The translations under genes and the position numbers were made by a program. Positions 1 to 8,051 of a stretch of DNA of 36,775 nucleotides are shown in pieces. The stretch is from NCBI GenBank assembly GCA_964511405.1, contig CAZEFK010000049.1, positions 1-36,775 of the forward strand. The letters run 5' to 3'. Every line of letters starts with the position of its first letter. The first letter of the stretch is position 1. The notes beneath the pieces were generated by a model. It worked only from the letters and a program-made list of their open reading frames with translations, searched no databases and was not told where the DNA came from. The DNA comes from CAZEFK01 sp964511405 (GTDB lineage Bacteria; Pseudomonadota; Alphaproteobacteria; Elsterales; Elsteraceae).

Positions 1-547
1 GCGCGGTGGTCGGCTCGTCGGCGATCAGGACCGCCGGGCGGCCGACCAGGGCCGTTGCGATCATCACCCGCTGGCACATGCCGCCCGACAGCTCGTGCGG
101 GTAGTTGGCGAGCCGGCGCTCGGGCTCGGGAATGCGCACGAGGTCCAGCAGCCGCACCGCCTCGGCGCGGGCCGCACGGCGGTCGAGGGGGCGGTGGGCG
201 CGCAGCGCCTCGATCAGTTGGGCGCCGATCGTCATCAACGGATCCAGGCAGCCGATCGGCTCCTGGAAGATCAGCGCGATGTCGCGGCCGCGCACCTGCC
301 GTAGTGCCGACTCGGGCAGGCCCAGCAGGTCGCGGCCGCCCAGCCGCACCTGGCCCCCGGCCACCCGCGCGGCCGCCGGCAGCAGGCCGGCCAGGGCGAA
401 GGCGGTCAGGGACTTGCCGCAACCGCTCTCGCCGACCAGGGTCAGGACCTCGCCCGGTGCCAGGGCGAAGCCGACGCCGTCGATCAACGGCTGGCCGGCG
501 ATGGTGACCGCGAGGTCGCGGACCTCCAGGGCGGGAACGGCGCTCAT
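1..547 (-). CDS. ABC transporter ATP-binding protein, DppD/OppD type (partial, C-terminus off the left edge)
   Basis: This is the N-terminal 182 residues of a nucleotide-binding subunit that would power a dipeptide/oligopeptide/nickel-class importer at the inner membrane. Walker A (GESGCGKS, about residues 39-46), the Q-loop in IFQEP (about 93-97), the signature LSGGMCQR (about 153-160) and Walker B with its catalytic Glu (LIADEP, about 174-179) are all visible; the window ends just after ADEPTTA. The ATG at 547 overlaps the stop of the DUF2332 gene in an ATGA, so translation is probably coupled. It is the last visible gene of the operon starting at 7960 and should serve the permeases at 1554-3346. 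The partner ATPase (DppF type) usual for this class is not in the window and would be expected beyond the left edge. Confidence 0.93.
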   Translation of the reverse strand, partial: MSAVPALEVRDLAVTIAGQPLIDGVGFALAPGEVLTLVGESGCGKSLTAFALAGLLPAAARVAGGQVRLGGRDLLGLPESALRQVRGRDIALIFQEPIGCLDPLMTIGAQLIEALRAHRPLDRRAARAEAVRLLDLVRIPEPERRLANYPHELSGGMCQRVMIATALVGRPAVLIADEPTTA

Positions 548-1557
548 GCGTCCCAGGCCAGCCAGGCGCCGTGGGAATTGGCGACGGCCAGGCGGACCGG
601 CGTCGGATCCCGGCTGTAGTCGGCCAGCTCCACGGTCGCTTGGTCGGCGATCGGGCCTTCGAAGCCGATGCGGAAGACCGGGCGTTCGCGGGCCATGTCG
701 GCCAGCCCCGCGGCAAGCTGCGTCTGGCCGGCCGCCGGAACCTGATAGAGCGCGAAGGAGTGGAACAGGCACAGGGCGTCGCCGGGCGGCAGCTCGGCGT
801 GGAGCCGCTGCAGCAGCGCCAGGGCGTCGCCCCGGCGCAGGTCCGGCGGCTCGGCGCGGGCTAGGTCGGCGGCGGCCGCGAAGCGTCGGCGGCGCTCGTG
901 ATGCTCGGGCCAGATCAGGGCTTCCAGCCAGCCGCGGGCGTCGTCGTCGGCGAGGTCGGTGGGATCGAGCTCCAGCCCGATGACGCGCCCGATCCGCCCG
1001 CGGTCGAGCGTCAGGTCGGGCCGGCCGGGCCCGCGCAGGTCTCCCGTCAGGTCCAGGCCGGGATCGGGCGGCGCCGCGGCCAGGTCGCCATAGTCGAAGG
1101 CCATGCGCGGCCACAGCAGGTTGAGGCCGGCGCTGGCGCCGAACTCCACGAAATGCACGGTGGCGGGTGCGGCGCGCCGAAGCACGGCGCAGAAGGCCGG
1201 GAACAGCACCAGGCTGCGCGAGACCTCGTTGGTCGCGACGGTGCGGGTCGCGAGCAGCGGCCGGATCGCGTCGGCATGCTCCAGCACGAAGGCGCGGAAG
1301 GCCGGCCACGGGTCGTCGGCGCGGGGCACGGCGGTCCGGCTCGGATACCAGGCGGCCAGCGGCTCGTCCGGGCGCAGCAGGTGCTGGACGGCGGCGAACA
1401 GCAGGTTGGGCGGCGGCTGGCCCGGCCGCGCCGCGGCGGCGACCGCCAGCACCGCGGGATCGCCTGCCACCCCGGCGCTGAGCGCGGCGTAGAGCGGCGA
1501 GGTGCCCGCGGTCTCGGCGGCGAAATGGGCGAAGCGGGCGCTGAGCGCGTCGGTCAT
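544..1557 (-). CDS. DUF2332 family protein
   Basis: A 337-residue protein matching the uncharacterised DUF2332 family in length and in its central motif: VHFVEFGASAGLNLLWPRM near residue 135, followed by a Tyr-Gly pair. The motif resembles the glycine-rich loop of SAM-dependent methyltransferases, but no activity is established to my knowledge. There is no signal peptide or membrane segment, so it is probably cytosolic. The ATG at 1557 lies in an ATGA overlap with the upstream permease, and its own stop overlaps the ATPase start in the same way. It is therefore embedded between the permease and ATPase genes of an ABC importer, where no accessory gene is expected. That position suggests it acts on the imported compound or a derivative, but this is inference. 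Confidence 0.85.
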   Translation of the reverse strand: MTDALSARFAHFAAETAGTSPLYAALSAGVAGDPAVLAVAAAARPGQPPPNLLFAAVQHLLRPDEPLAAWYPSRTAVPRADDPWPAFRAFVLEHADAIRPLLATRTVATNEVSRSLVLFPAFCAVLRRAAPATVHFVEFGASAGLNLLWPRMAFDYGDLAAAPPDPGLDLTGDLRGPGRPDLTLDRGRIGRVIGLELDPTDLADDDARGWLEALIWPEHHERRRRFAAAADLARAEPPDLRRGDALALLQRLHAELPPGDALCLFHSFALYQVPAAGQTQLAAGLADMARERPVFRIGFEGPIADQATVELADYSRDPTPVRLAVANSHGAWLAWDA

Positions 1558-2420
1558 GGTGACAGCCGTGGGTCGAAGCGGTCGCGCAGGCGATCGCCGA
1601 GCAGGTTGATGGTCAGGACCACGGCGAACAGGCACAGGCCGGGGAAGGTGCCGATCCACCACGCCGAGTCGATATAGTTGCGGCCGACATTGAGGATCGC
1701 GCCCCAGCTCGGCGTCGGCGGCTGCACGCCCAGCCCCAGGAACGACAGCCCGGCCTCGAACAGCACCATCAGGCCGAACTCCAGGGTCGCGACGACCGTC
1801 ATCGGCCCCAGGATGTTGGGCAGGATATGGCGGAGCAGGATCCGCCCGGGCGAGGCTCCGGCCAGCTTGGCGGCCATGATGTAGGGCAGGGTCGCGACGG
1901 TCAGGGTCTGGGCGTAGGCGACGCGGGTGTAGCGCGGCCAGCGGGTCAGGCCCAGCACCAGGACCAGCGTGTCGATGTTCGGCCCGACCACCGCCACCGT
2001 GATGATCGCCAGCAGGAGCGGCGGCACCGACAGCACGATGTCGACCAGCCGCATGATCACGGGGTCGACCAGCCCCCGGACATAGCCGGCGATCAGGCCC
2101 AGCGCGGTGCCGAGGGTGCCCGATACCACCACCGACAGCCCGGCCACCGTCAGCGATATCCGGGCGCCGAAGATCACCCGGCTCAGCAGGTCGCGGCCGA
2201 CCTCGTCGGTGCCGAGCCAGTAGGTGACGCCGCGGATCGTGGTCAGCGGCGGCTTGAGCCGGGCCAGCAGGGCCTGGCGCGCCGGGTCCTGGGGCGCGAG
2301 CACCGGCGCCAGTGCCGCCACCAGCACGATCAGGATCAGCGCCAGCAGCGGCAGCGACGGCCACCGCCAGCGGACGGCCGGAGGGCGGGGCGCCGGTGGG
2401 GCGTCGACGGCGGCGGTCAT
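1554..2420 (-). CDS. ABC transporter permease, DppC/OppC type
   Basis: A 288-residue inner-membrane permease of the dipeptide/oligopeptide/nickel importer class. It has an N-terminal hydrophobic segment (LPLLALILIVLVAALAPVLA), the class-typical stretch ending WLGTDEVGRDLLSRVIFGAR near residue 80, and several further membrane spans. The EAA loop region contains AAKLAGASPGRILLRHILPN, which contacts the ATPases, and the C-terminus holds the usual SFLGLGVQPPTPSWG. Length and order (after a DppB-type permease) fit the family. The ATG at 2420 sits in an ATGA overlap with the stop of the upstream permease. It should pair with the permease at 2417-3346. Confidence 0.95.
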   Translation of the reverse strand: MTAAVDAPPAPRPPAVRWRWPSLPLLALILIVLVAALAPVLAPQDPARQALLARLKPPLTTIRGVTYWLGTDEVGRDLLSRVIFGARISLTVAGLSVVVSGTLGTALGLIAGYVRGLVDPVIMRLVDIVLSVPPLLLAIITVAVVGPNIDTLVLVLGLTRWPRYTRVAYAQTLTVATLPYIMAAKLAGASPGRILLRHILPNILGPMTVVATLEFGLMVLFEAGLSFLGLGVQPPTPSWGAILNVGRNYIDSAWWIGTFPGLCLFAVVLTINLLGDRLRDRFDPRLSP

Positions 2421-3346
2421 GCGCGGCGCCGGTCGAGCGCGATCCGGGGATCGATCACGCCGTACAGGATGTCGGCCGCCAGGTTGAGGCCGATATAGGT
2501 GAACGAGCCGAGCAGGACCAAGGCCTGGACCACCAGGAAATCGCGCCCGAGGATCGATTGCACGGCGAGCTGCCCGAGGCCCGGCCAGGCGAACACGGTC
2601 TCGACGATGACCGAGCCGGCCAGCAGGTTGGCGATCTCGATCGCCGCGATCGTGACGATCGGGATCGACGCGTTCATCAGCACATGCCGCAGCACCACCC
2701 GGGCGCCCGACAGGCCCTTGGCGCGGGCGGCGCGGACATAATCCTTCGACAGCTCGTCGATGACGCCGGTGCGGGTGATGCGGGCGAAGGTCGCCATGGA
2801 CAGCGCGCCGAGCGCGATCGCGGGCATGATCAGCGAGCCCGGCTGGTCGACGCCCGAGGACGGCAGCCAGCCCAGGGTGACCGCGAACAGCAGGATCATC
2901 AGGATGCCGCTCCAGAAGGTCGGCATGCTCTGGCCGGCCAGCACCAGCGGCATCAGCACGCGCTCCAGCCGCGAGCCGCGGCGCAGCCCGGTCAGGATGC
3001 CGATCGGCAGCCCGACCCCGATCGCGACGCCGAGGGCGCCCGTGGCCAGCATCAAGGTGTAGGGCAGGCGCGCGGCGACGATATCGACGACGTCGATGCG
3101 CTGAACATAGGACTGCCCCAGGTCGAAGCGGGCGAGATGGACCAGGTAGTCGGCATACTGCGCCAGGATCGGCCGATCGAAGCCCAGGGCGTGCCGGAAC
3201 TGCGCCATCTGCTCGGCGGTCGTGCTCTCGGGCACCAGCAGCACCGTCGGGTCGCCCGACAGGTGCATGATCACGAACACCAGGGTCGAGACACCCGCCA
3301 CTGACAGCAAGGCCTGGCCGATGCGGGACAGGAGATAGGCGGCCAT
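2417..3346 (-). CDS. ABC transporter permease, DppB/OppB type
   Basis: A 309-residue permease that forms the heterodimeric channel with the downstream DppC-type subunit. The start MAAYLLSRIGQALLSVAGVS is a typical DppB N-terminus with the first membrane span. It is followed by the periplasmic part containing LGFDRPILAQYADYLVHLA, conserved in this family, and the EAA motif region DYVRAARAKGLSGARVVLRH near residue 210. The C-terminus VIDPRIALDRRRA is also typical. It begins 9 bp after the second solute-binding gene and overlaps the next permease by 4 bp. The specific ligand cannot be read from the permease. Confidence 0.95.
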   Translation of the reverse strand: MAAYLLSRIGQALLSVAGVSTLVFVIMHLSGDPTVLLVPESTTAEQMAQFRHALGFDRPILAQYADYLVHLARFDLGQSYVQRIDVVDIVAARLPYTLMLATGALGVAIGVGLPIGILTGLRRGSRLERVLMPLVLAGQSMPTFWSGILMILLFAVTLGWLPSSGVDQPGSLIMPAIALGALSMATFARITRTGVIDELSKDYVRAARAKGLSGARVVLRHVLMNASIPIVTIAAIEIANLLAGSVIVETVFAWPGLGQLAVQSILGRDFLVVQALVLLGSFTYIGLNLAADILYGVIDPRIALDRRRA

Positions 3347-3355
3347 CCCAGGCTC

Positions 3356-4846
3356 TTACGGCTTCCAGGCCATGTCGAACAGGAAGAAGGCTTCGTTGGC
3401 CGTGGGCTGCCACTGCACCGCCTTCTTGGCCACGAACATCACGACATCCTGGTAGAGCGGAACCACCGCCACGTCATCGTGGATCAGGCTGAGCGCCTCG
3501 ACATAGGCCTTGAGCCGCGCGCCCTGGTCGAGGCTGGAGCGCGCCGTCTCCAGGGCCTGGTCGACCTTCGGGTCCTTGTACTTGGCCCACTGGCTGGAGC
3601 TGTGGAACAGCGGGAACAGCACGCCGTCGGCGTCCTGGCAGCCGCAGGACCAGCGGAAGAACGAGATGTCGCCGGCGTCCTCGGGCTTGCCTTGGCGGCG
3701 CACCAGGTAGGTCGGCAGGTCGGTGGTCTCGATCTTGGCGGTAATGCCGACGTCGCCCAGCATCTGCTGGACCGCCTGGACCACACGCTGGTCGAACACC
3801 GGCGAAGTCGGGAAGCTGACGGTCACGGACGAGAGGCCGGCTTGGGCGAGCAGCGCCTTGGACTTGGCGGGGTCGTAGTCCCACGCGGCCAGGCCGCTGT
3901 CGGGATAGCCGAAGTCCGCCGGAGTCATCGGCGCGTCGATCGCCTTGCCGTAGCCCTTCAGCAGCGCCTCGATGATCAGGTTGCGGTCGATGGCGTGGGC
4001 GATCGCCTCGCGCACCCGCCGGTCCTTGGTCGGGCCGACCAGGCTGTTGAGCGCCAGCATGGTCGCGCGCTCGGTCGGCGCCCACAGCACCTTCAGCGCC
4101 GCATCAGCCTTCAGCGCGTTGGCGTTGTCGGTCGACAGGATGCGGGTGATGTCGGCCTTGCCGGTGCGCACGTCGGCGATGCGCGTCGCCTCGTCGGTCA
4201 CCGGATGCATCTCGACCTTCGGGAACGGCGGCGGGCCGCGCCAGTAGCCGGGATTGGCCGCCAGCTCGACCTTGACGCCCTTGGTCCAGGCGACGAAGCG
4301 GTAAGGGCCGCTGCCCATGGGCTTGAGGTTGAACTGGTCGGCCGGCAGGGACTGGACATAGGCCTTGGGCACGATCGACAGCTTGGTCAGCTGGGCCAGC
4401 AGCACCGGATAGGGGCGCTTGGTGGTGATCGTCACCTGGTGCGGGCCGGTCACCTCGGCCTTGGCGATGGCGTCGAACTGGCTGAGCTGCGGGCTCTTGA
4501 AGGCCGGGTCGATGATGCGCTGGACGCTGAACGCGACGTCGTCGGGGGTCAGCGGCGAGCCGTCGTGGAACTTGATGCCGTCGCGGATCTCGAACGTCAC
4601 CGCGGTGTCCGAGACCTGCGACCACTGGGTGGCGACCTGGGGCACGATACGGCCCGCGGTGTCGCGGGTGACCAGGTTGTCGAAGACGTTGCGGTAGACC
4701 GCATAGCTGTCCGGGTCCCACTGGACGTGGGGGTCGAGCGAGGCCGGCTCGTTGGGCAGGTCGACCACGAACAGAGTGGCGTCGGCCCAGGCGGGCGCTG
4801 CCGCCAGCAACGTGATAGCGGCGGCCGCAATGGTCAGTCTTGCCAT
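3356..4846 (-). CDS. ABC transporter substrate-binding protein, family 5 (second tandem copy)
   Basis: A 496-residue periplasmic solute-binding protein of the DppA/OppA/NikA family. The N-terminus MARLTIAAAAITLLAAAPAWA is a signal peptide, probably cleaved after AWA. No lipobox Cys is seen at that position, so it should be soluble in the periplasm. Family hallmarks include FEIRDGIKFHDGSPLTPDDV near residue 90 and GSGPYRFVAWTKG near 175. It is closely related along its length to the protein encoded immediately upstream (4834-6318): both share DPHVQWD, a WSC-C-QDADG motif near residue 415 with two nearby cysteines, and the same C-terminal architecture. The genes overlap by 13 bp. Together they point to a tandem duplication serving one permease pair. 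Substrate unknown. Confidence 0.94.
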   Translation of the reverse strand: MARLTIAAAAITLLAAAPAWADATLFVVDLPNEPASLDPHVQWDPDSYAVYRNVFDNLVTRDTAGRIVPQVATQWSQVSDTAVTFEIRDGIKFHDGSPLTPDDVAFSVQRIIDPAFKSPQLSQFDAIAKAEVTGPHQVTITTKRPYPVLLAQLTKLSIVPKAYVQSLPADQFNLKPMGSGPYRFVAWTKGVKVELAANPGYWRGPPPFPKVEMHPVTDEATRIADVRTGKADITRILSTDNANALKADAALKVLWAPTERATMLALNSLVGPTKDRRVREAIAHAIDRNLIIEALLKGYGKAIDAPMTPADFGYPDSGLAAWDYDPAKSKALLAQAGLSSVTVSFPTSPVFDQRVVQAVQQMLGDVGITAKIETTDLPTYLVRRQGKPEDAGDISFFRWSCGCQDADGVLFPLFHSSSQWAKYKDPKVDQALETARSSLDQGARLKAYVEALSLIHDDVAVVPLYQDVVMFVAKKAVQWQPTANEAFFLFDMAWKP

Positions 4847-6318
4847 GACATGTCCTTCACGAACATCGCCTCGTTCGGCGTCGGGGTCCATTTGAGCTGC
4901 TTGCGCGCGCCGTAGATCGCCACGTTCTGATACAGGCCGATGCCCGGGACGTCGCGTTCCAGGATCTCGAAGGCGCGGTGATAGGCGGCCAGCCGGGCCT
5001 TGGGATCGATCACCGAGCGCGCCTGCTCGACCACCTGGTCGTACTCGGGGTTGGCGTATTTGGACCAGCTGCTCTTGCTCTGGAACAGCGGGTAGATCAC
5101 GCCATCGGCGTCCTGGCAGGCGCAGGACCAGTTGCCGATCGAGATGCTGCCGGCGTCCTCGGGCTTGCCCTGGCGGCGCTTGAGGTAGGTCGCCTGGTCC
5201 GAGGTGCTGATCTCGACCTGCAGGCCGATGTCGCCCAGCATCTGCTGGATCGCCTGGACCACGCGCTGGTCGTAGACCGGCGAGGTGGTGAAGATCAGGG
5301 TCTTGCCGTCGGCGCCAGCGGCCTTGACCAGGGCGCGGGCCTTGTCGGGGTCGTAGGGATAGCCCTTGAGGTCGTCGACATAGCCGAAATTGGCCGGCGT
5401 CAGGACGATGTTGACCGGCCGGCCGTAGCCGCCCAGGAGCGCGTCGATCATCAGCTTGCGGTCGAGGCCGTAGGCGATCGCCTGGCGCACGCGCAGGTCG
5501 GTGGTCGGGCCCCACTGGGTGTTGATGAACATGTAGCCGATGCGCTCGGTCGGCACCGACAGCACCTGGACGCCCGGCGCCGACTTCAGGCTGTTGGCCT
5601 GGTCGGGGTCGACGCCGCGGATGAGGTCGGCGCCGCCCGACTTGAGGTCGGCGACGCGGGTGGCGCCGTCCGGGACGGCGTGGAACTCCACGGACGGGAA
5701 GGGCGGCTTGCCGCCCCAGTAGTCGGGATTGGCGGCGAGCGCCGTCTTGACGCCCTTGGTCCAGGCCACCAGCCGGTAGGGGCCGCTGCCGACCGGCGCC
5801 TGGTTGAACTTGTCGTTGCCCATCGCCTGGACGATCGCCTTGGGCACGATCGACAGCTTGACCAGCTGGGCCAGCAGCACCGGATAGGGCCGTGCCGTGG
5901 TCACCAGCACCGTGACCGGGTCGGTGGCGACGGCGTCGGTGATGCTGTCGAACTGATTGAGCTGCGGGCTGTTGAAGGCGCGGTCGGTGATCCGCTTGAT
6001 GCTGAACACCACGTCGTCGGCGGTGAGCTTGCTGCCATCGTGGAACTTGATGTCCGGGCGCAGCTTGAATTCGATCTGGGTGTCGGACTTGTAGGTCCAG
6101 CTGGTTGCGACCTGGCCCACGATCTTGCCCGCGGTGTCGCGCGTCAGCAGGTTGTCGAAGATGTTGCGATAGACCGAATAGCTGTCGGTGTCCCACTGGA
6201 CATGCGGGTCGAGCGTCGCGGCATCGGCCGGCAGGTCGATCACCAGCAGGTCCTTGGCCGCCAGCGCCGGCGAGGCGGCGCCGAGCATCAGGGCCGTACA
6301 CAGAACCAGCGCTTTCAT
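4834..6318 (-). CDS. ABC transporter substrate-binding protein, family 5 (first tandem copy)
   Basis: A 494-residue periplasmic binding protein, paralogous to the gene just downstream. The signal peptide is MKALVLCTALMLGAASPALA with predicted cleavage after ALA. It carries FKLRPDIKFHDGSKLTADDV and GSGPYRLVAWTKGVK in the same places as its paralogue, and the same cysteine motif in the variant WSCACQDADG. The ATG at 6318 overlaps the stop of the deacetylase gene (ATGA). DNA-level identity is still evident in places, for example the segment around 4391-4415 against 5869-5893, so the duplication is not very old. The two copies may bind different but related ligands for one importer; that is inference. 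Confidence 0.94.
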   Translation of the reverse strand: MKALVLCTALMLGAASPALAAKDLLVIDLPADAATLDPHVQWDTDSYSVYRNIFDNLLTRDTAGKIVGQVATSWTYKSDTQIEFKLRPDIKFHDGSKLTADDVVFSIKRITDRAFNSPQLNQFDSITDAVATDPVTVLVTTARPYPVLLAQLVKLSIVPKAIVQAMGNDKFNQAPVGSGPYRLVAWTKGVKTALAANPDYWGGKPPFPSVEFHAVPDGATRVADLKSGGADLIRGVDPDQANSLKSAPGVQVLSVPTERIGYMFINTQWGPTTDLRVRQAIAYGLDRKLMIDALLGGYGRPVNIVLTPANFGYVDDLKGYPYDPDKARALVKAAGADGKTLIFTTSPVYDQRVVQAIQQMLGDIGLQVEISTSDQATYLKRRQGKPEDAGSISIGNWSCACQDADGVIYPLFQSKSSWSKYANPEYDQVVEQARSVIDPKARLAAYHRAFEILERDVPGIGLYQNVAIYGARKQLKWTPTPNEAMFVKDMSWQD

Positions 6319-7169
6319 AGATGCAGCTCCTGCAGCTTGGCGGGCATATCGAAGCGGGCGGCGTTGGGTGAGCGGCGGTGCCAGTCCGCGACCTCGGCGG
6401 CGGTCGCCCACCAGATCGCGGGGTCGCGGCCGATCGCCTCGAACAGCCGGCGCAGCATCAGGATGCGCTGGCCGCGGCCCGAGATCCACGGGTGCACCGT
6501 GATCATGAACAGGCCACCGAACTCGCGCGCCGCCTGCCACTCCAGCAGCCAGCTCTCCAGCACCTGCAGCGGGTTGACCGGCGCCTGGCGGTCGCGGCCG
6601 CCGCCGGTGAAGCGGAAATAGACGGCGTCGTCGACCAGCCACTGCACCGGCACTTCGGTCAGGCCGTCCAGCGAGTAGGGGTGGTCGAACCCCATGAGCG
6701 AGCTGTCATAGCCGAGGCCGCGGTCCTTGAGCGCCTTCAGGACCCCAGGAGTCATCTCCCAGGCCGGCGAGCGATAGCCGGCGGGCACCACCCCGACCTG
6801 GCGGCGGAAGATGTCGAGCGCCTTGTCGATCCAGCGGGCGGCGGTCGCGTCGTCGATCTCCTCGACCCGCTCATGGTAGTAGCCGTGCAGCGCGATCTCG
6901 TGACCGGCCTCGACCAGCTTGGGCAGGATGTCGGGATAGGTCTCGGCGACCAGGCCGGGCACGAAGAAGCTGCCGCGCACGCCATGGGCGCGGGCGAGAT
7001 CCAGGATGCGGTCCAGGCCCTGACGCGGCCCGAAGCGCCGCTGCTCCAGCTCGGACAGGCTGCGCACGGCTTGGTTGCGGTGGGCCCACAGGAACGGGCT
7101 CTCGGCGTCGACGTCGGCCGAGAACACGACCGCGCAGCGCTTGCCTTCCGGCCACTGATAGCCGGTCAT
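6315..7169 (-). CDS. Polysaccharide deacetylase family protein (HpPgdA/PuuE-like, cytosolic)
   Basis: A 284-residue carbohydrate-esterase-4-type NodB-homology protein. The expected metal and catalytic residues are visible: the FSADVDAES motif (D19/D21), the HGYYHE motif (H95 and H99), RSPAWEM (R133 to W137) and a late His in VHPWISGRG. There is no signal peptide or membrane anchor. The sequence matches the intracellular subgroup related to H. pylori PgdA and to cyclic-imide or allantoin-type hydrolases better than secreted chitin deacetylases. Co-transcription with an importer (ATGA overlaps on both sides) suggests hydrolysis of an amide or cyclic imide in the imported compound rather than cell-wall modification. 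The reaction is not fixed by sequence. Confidence 0.88.
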   Translation of the reverse strand: MTGYQWPEGKRCAVVFSADVDAESPFLWAHRNQAVRSLSELEQRRFGPRQGLDRILDLARAHGVRGSFFVPGLVAETYPDILPKLVEAGHEIALHGYYHERVEEIDDATAARWIDKALDIFRRQVGVVPAGYRSPAWEMTPGVLKALKDRGLGYDSSLMGFDHPYSLDGLTEVPVQWLVDDAVYFRFTGGGRDRQAPVNPLQVLESWLLEWQAAREFGGLFMITVHPWISGRGQRILMLRRLFEAIGRDPAIWWATAAEVADWHRRSPNAARFDMPAKLQELHL

Positions 7170-7960
7170 AGCGGCTGCTTCTTGGCCTGGGTCACCTGCT
7201 GGCTGCCGATCTGGTTGCCGCCGTCGACCGCCAGGGTGGCGCCGGTGATGTAGCCGGCCTGGGGCGAGCACAGGAACAGGATGGCGTTCGGCAGGTCGTC
7301 CGGGCCCGACGGCCGGCCGAGCGGGATGCCCGCGGTCACGAAGCTGACATGCTCGTCGGTGAGCGGGCTGGCGGTGCTGCCGGCGGCGAAGCCGGGCTCG
7401 ATGGCGTTGACCCGGATGCCGAAGCGCGCCAGCTCCAGCGCCAGGCCCTTGGTCAGCCGGTCGAGTGCGGTCTTCGAGACGCAGTAGGGCACCACGGTCG
7501 TCCGCATCTTGTGGGCCGCACCCGACGAGATGTTGACGATGGTGCCGGGCCGCTTCGCATCGATCATGGCGCGGGCGAAGCCCTGGGCGACCAGGAAGGG
7601 GGCGCGGACATTGATGTCCATGATCCGGTCCCACTCGGCGGCGTCGATGTCCAGCAGCCAGCCGCTGGGATAGACGCCGGCATTGTTGACCACGATGTCG
7701 GGCGCGCCCCAGGCCGAGCGCACGGTCGCGACCAGGTCGGCGATCGAGGCCGCGTCGGTCAGCTCGGTCGGGTGGGTGAGGCCGCCCGAGGCCGCCAGGT
7801 TCAGCGCCGCGGCCTGCTCGGCGAGGGCGCCGGCGTCGCGGTCGGACAGGCACAGGCGGGCGCCGATGCCGGCGAAGGCTTGGGCAATGCGGCGTCCGAA
7901 CACGCCGCAGGCGCCGGTGACCACGATGGTCTTGCCGGCATAGTCGCGGGACCAGTCCAC
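7166..7960 (-). CDS. Short-chain dehydrogenase/reductase (SDR), first gene of the importer operon
   Basis: A 264-residue classical SDR. The cofactor loop is TGACGVFG (residues 15-22). NNAG lies near residue 92, Ser near 145, and Y159-x3-K163 forms the catalytic pair. An Asp after the second strand (SDRD, D40) suggests NAD(H) preference. The C-terminus has the common GYITGATLAVDGG. The only plausible start is GTG at 7960; upstream lies the 91-bp divergent spacer to the glycosyltransferase. Its stop overlaps the deacetylase start (ATGA). As the lead gene of the operon it probably oxidises or reduces a carbonyl or alcohol in the same catabolic route. The substrate is unknown. Confidence 0.93.
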   Translation of the reverse strand: MDWSRDYAGKTIVVTGACGVFGRRIAQAFAGIGARLCLSDRDAGALAEQAAALNLAASGGLTHPTELTDAASIADLVATVRSAWGAPDIVVNNAGVYPSGWLLDIDAAEWDRIMDINVRAPFLVAQGFARAMIDAKRPGTIVNISSGAAHKMRTTVVPYCVSKTALDRLTKGLALELARFGIRVNAIEPGFAAGSTASPLTDEHVSFVTAGIPLGRPSGPDDLPNAILFLCSPQAGYITGATLAVDGGNQIGSQQVTQAKKQPL

Positions 7961-7983
7961 GGGAGGGCCTCGGGCAGAATATC

Positions 7984-8001
7984 GATGATAGCGCTGTCAT
8001 C
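7984..8001. promoter_or_regulatory. Imperfect 18-bp palindrome upstream of the SDR/importer operon (candidate operator)
   Basis: Two 9-bp half-sites, GATGATAGC and GCTGTCATC, are inverted repeats with 8 of 9 positions matching and no spacer. They lie 24-41 bp upstream of the GTG start at 7960, in the spacer between two divergent transcription units. Position and symmetry fit a dimeric regulator site, but no regulator gene is adjacent and no clear -10/-35 pair was found. Confidence 0.35.
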
Positions 8002-8051
8002 CTGGGTGACCGGCGCCGGCTTGGCAAGGGCGGGATGGATTTCCGGCGAGC

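Noticed and set aside
3479..6621. Two long plus-strand open frames (478 and 547 codons) opposite the solute-binding genes
   Set aside because: They mirror each other because the underlying genes are paralogues; His/Gln/Gly-rich translation with no recognisable motif.
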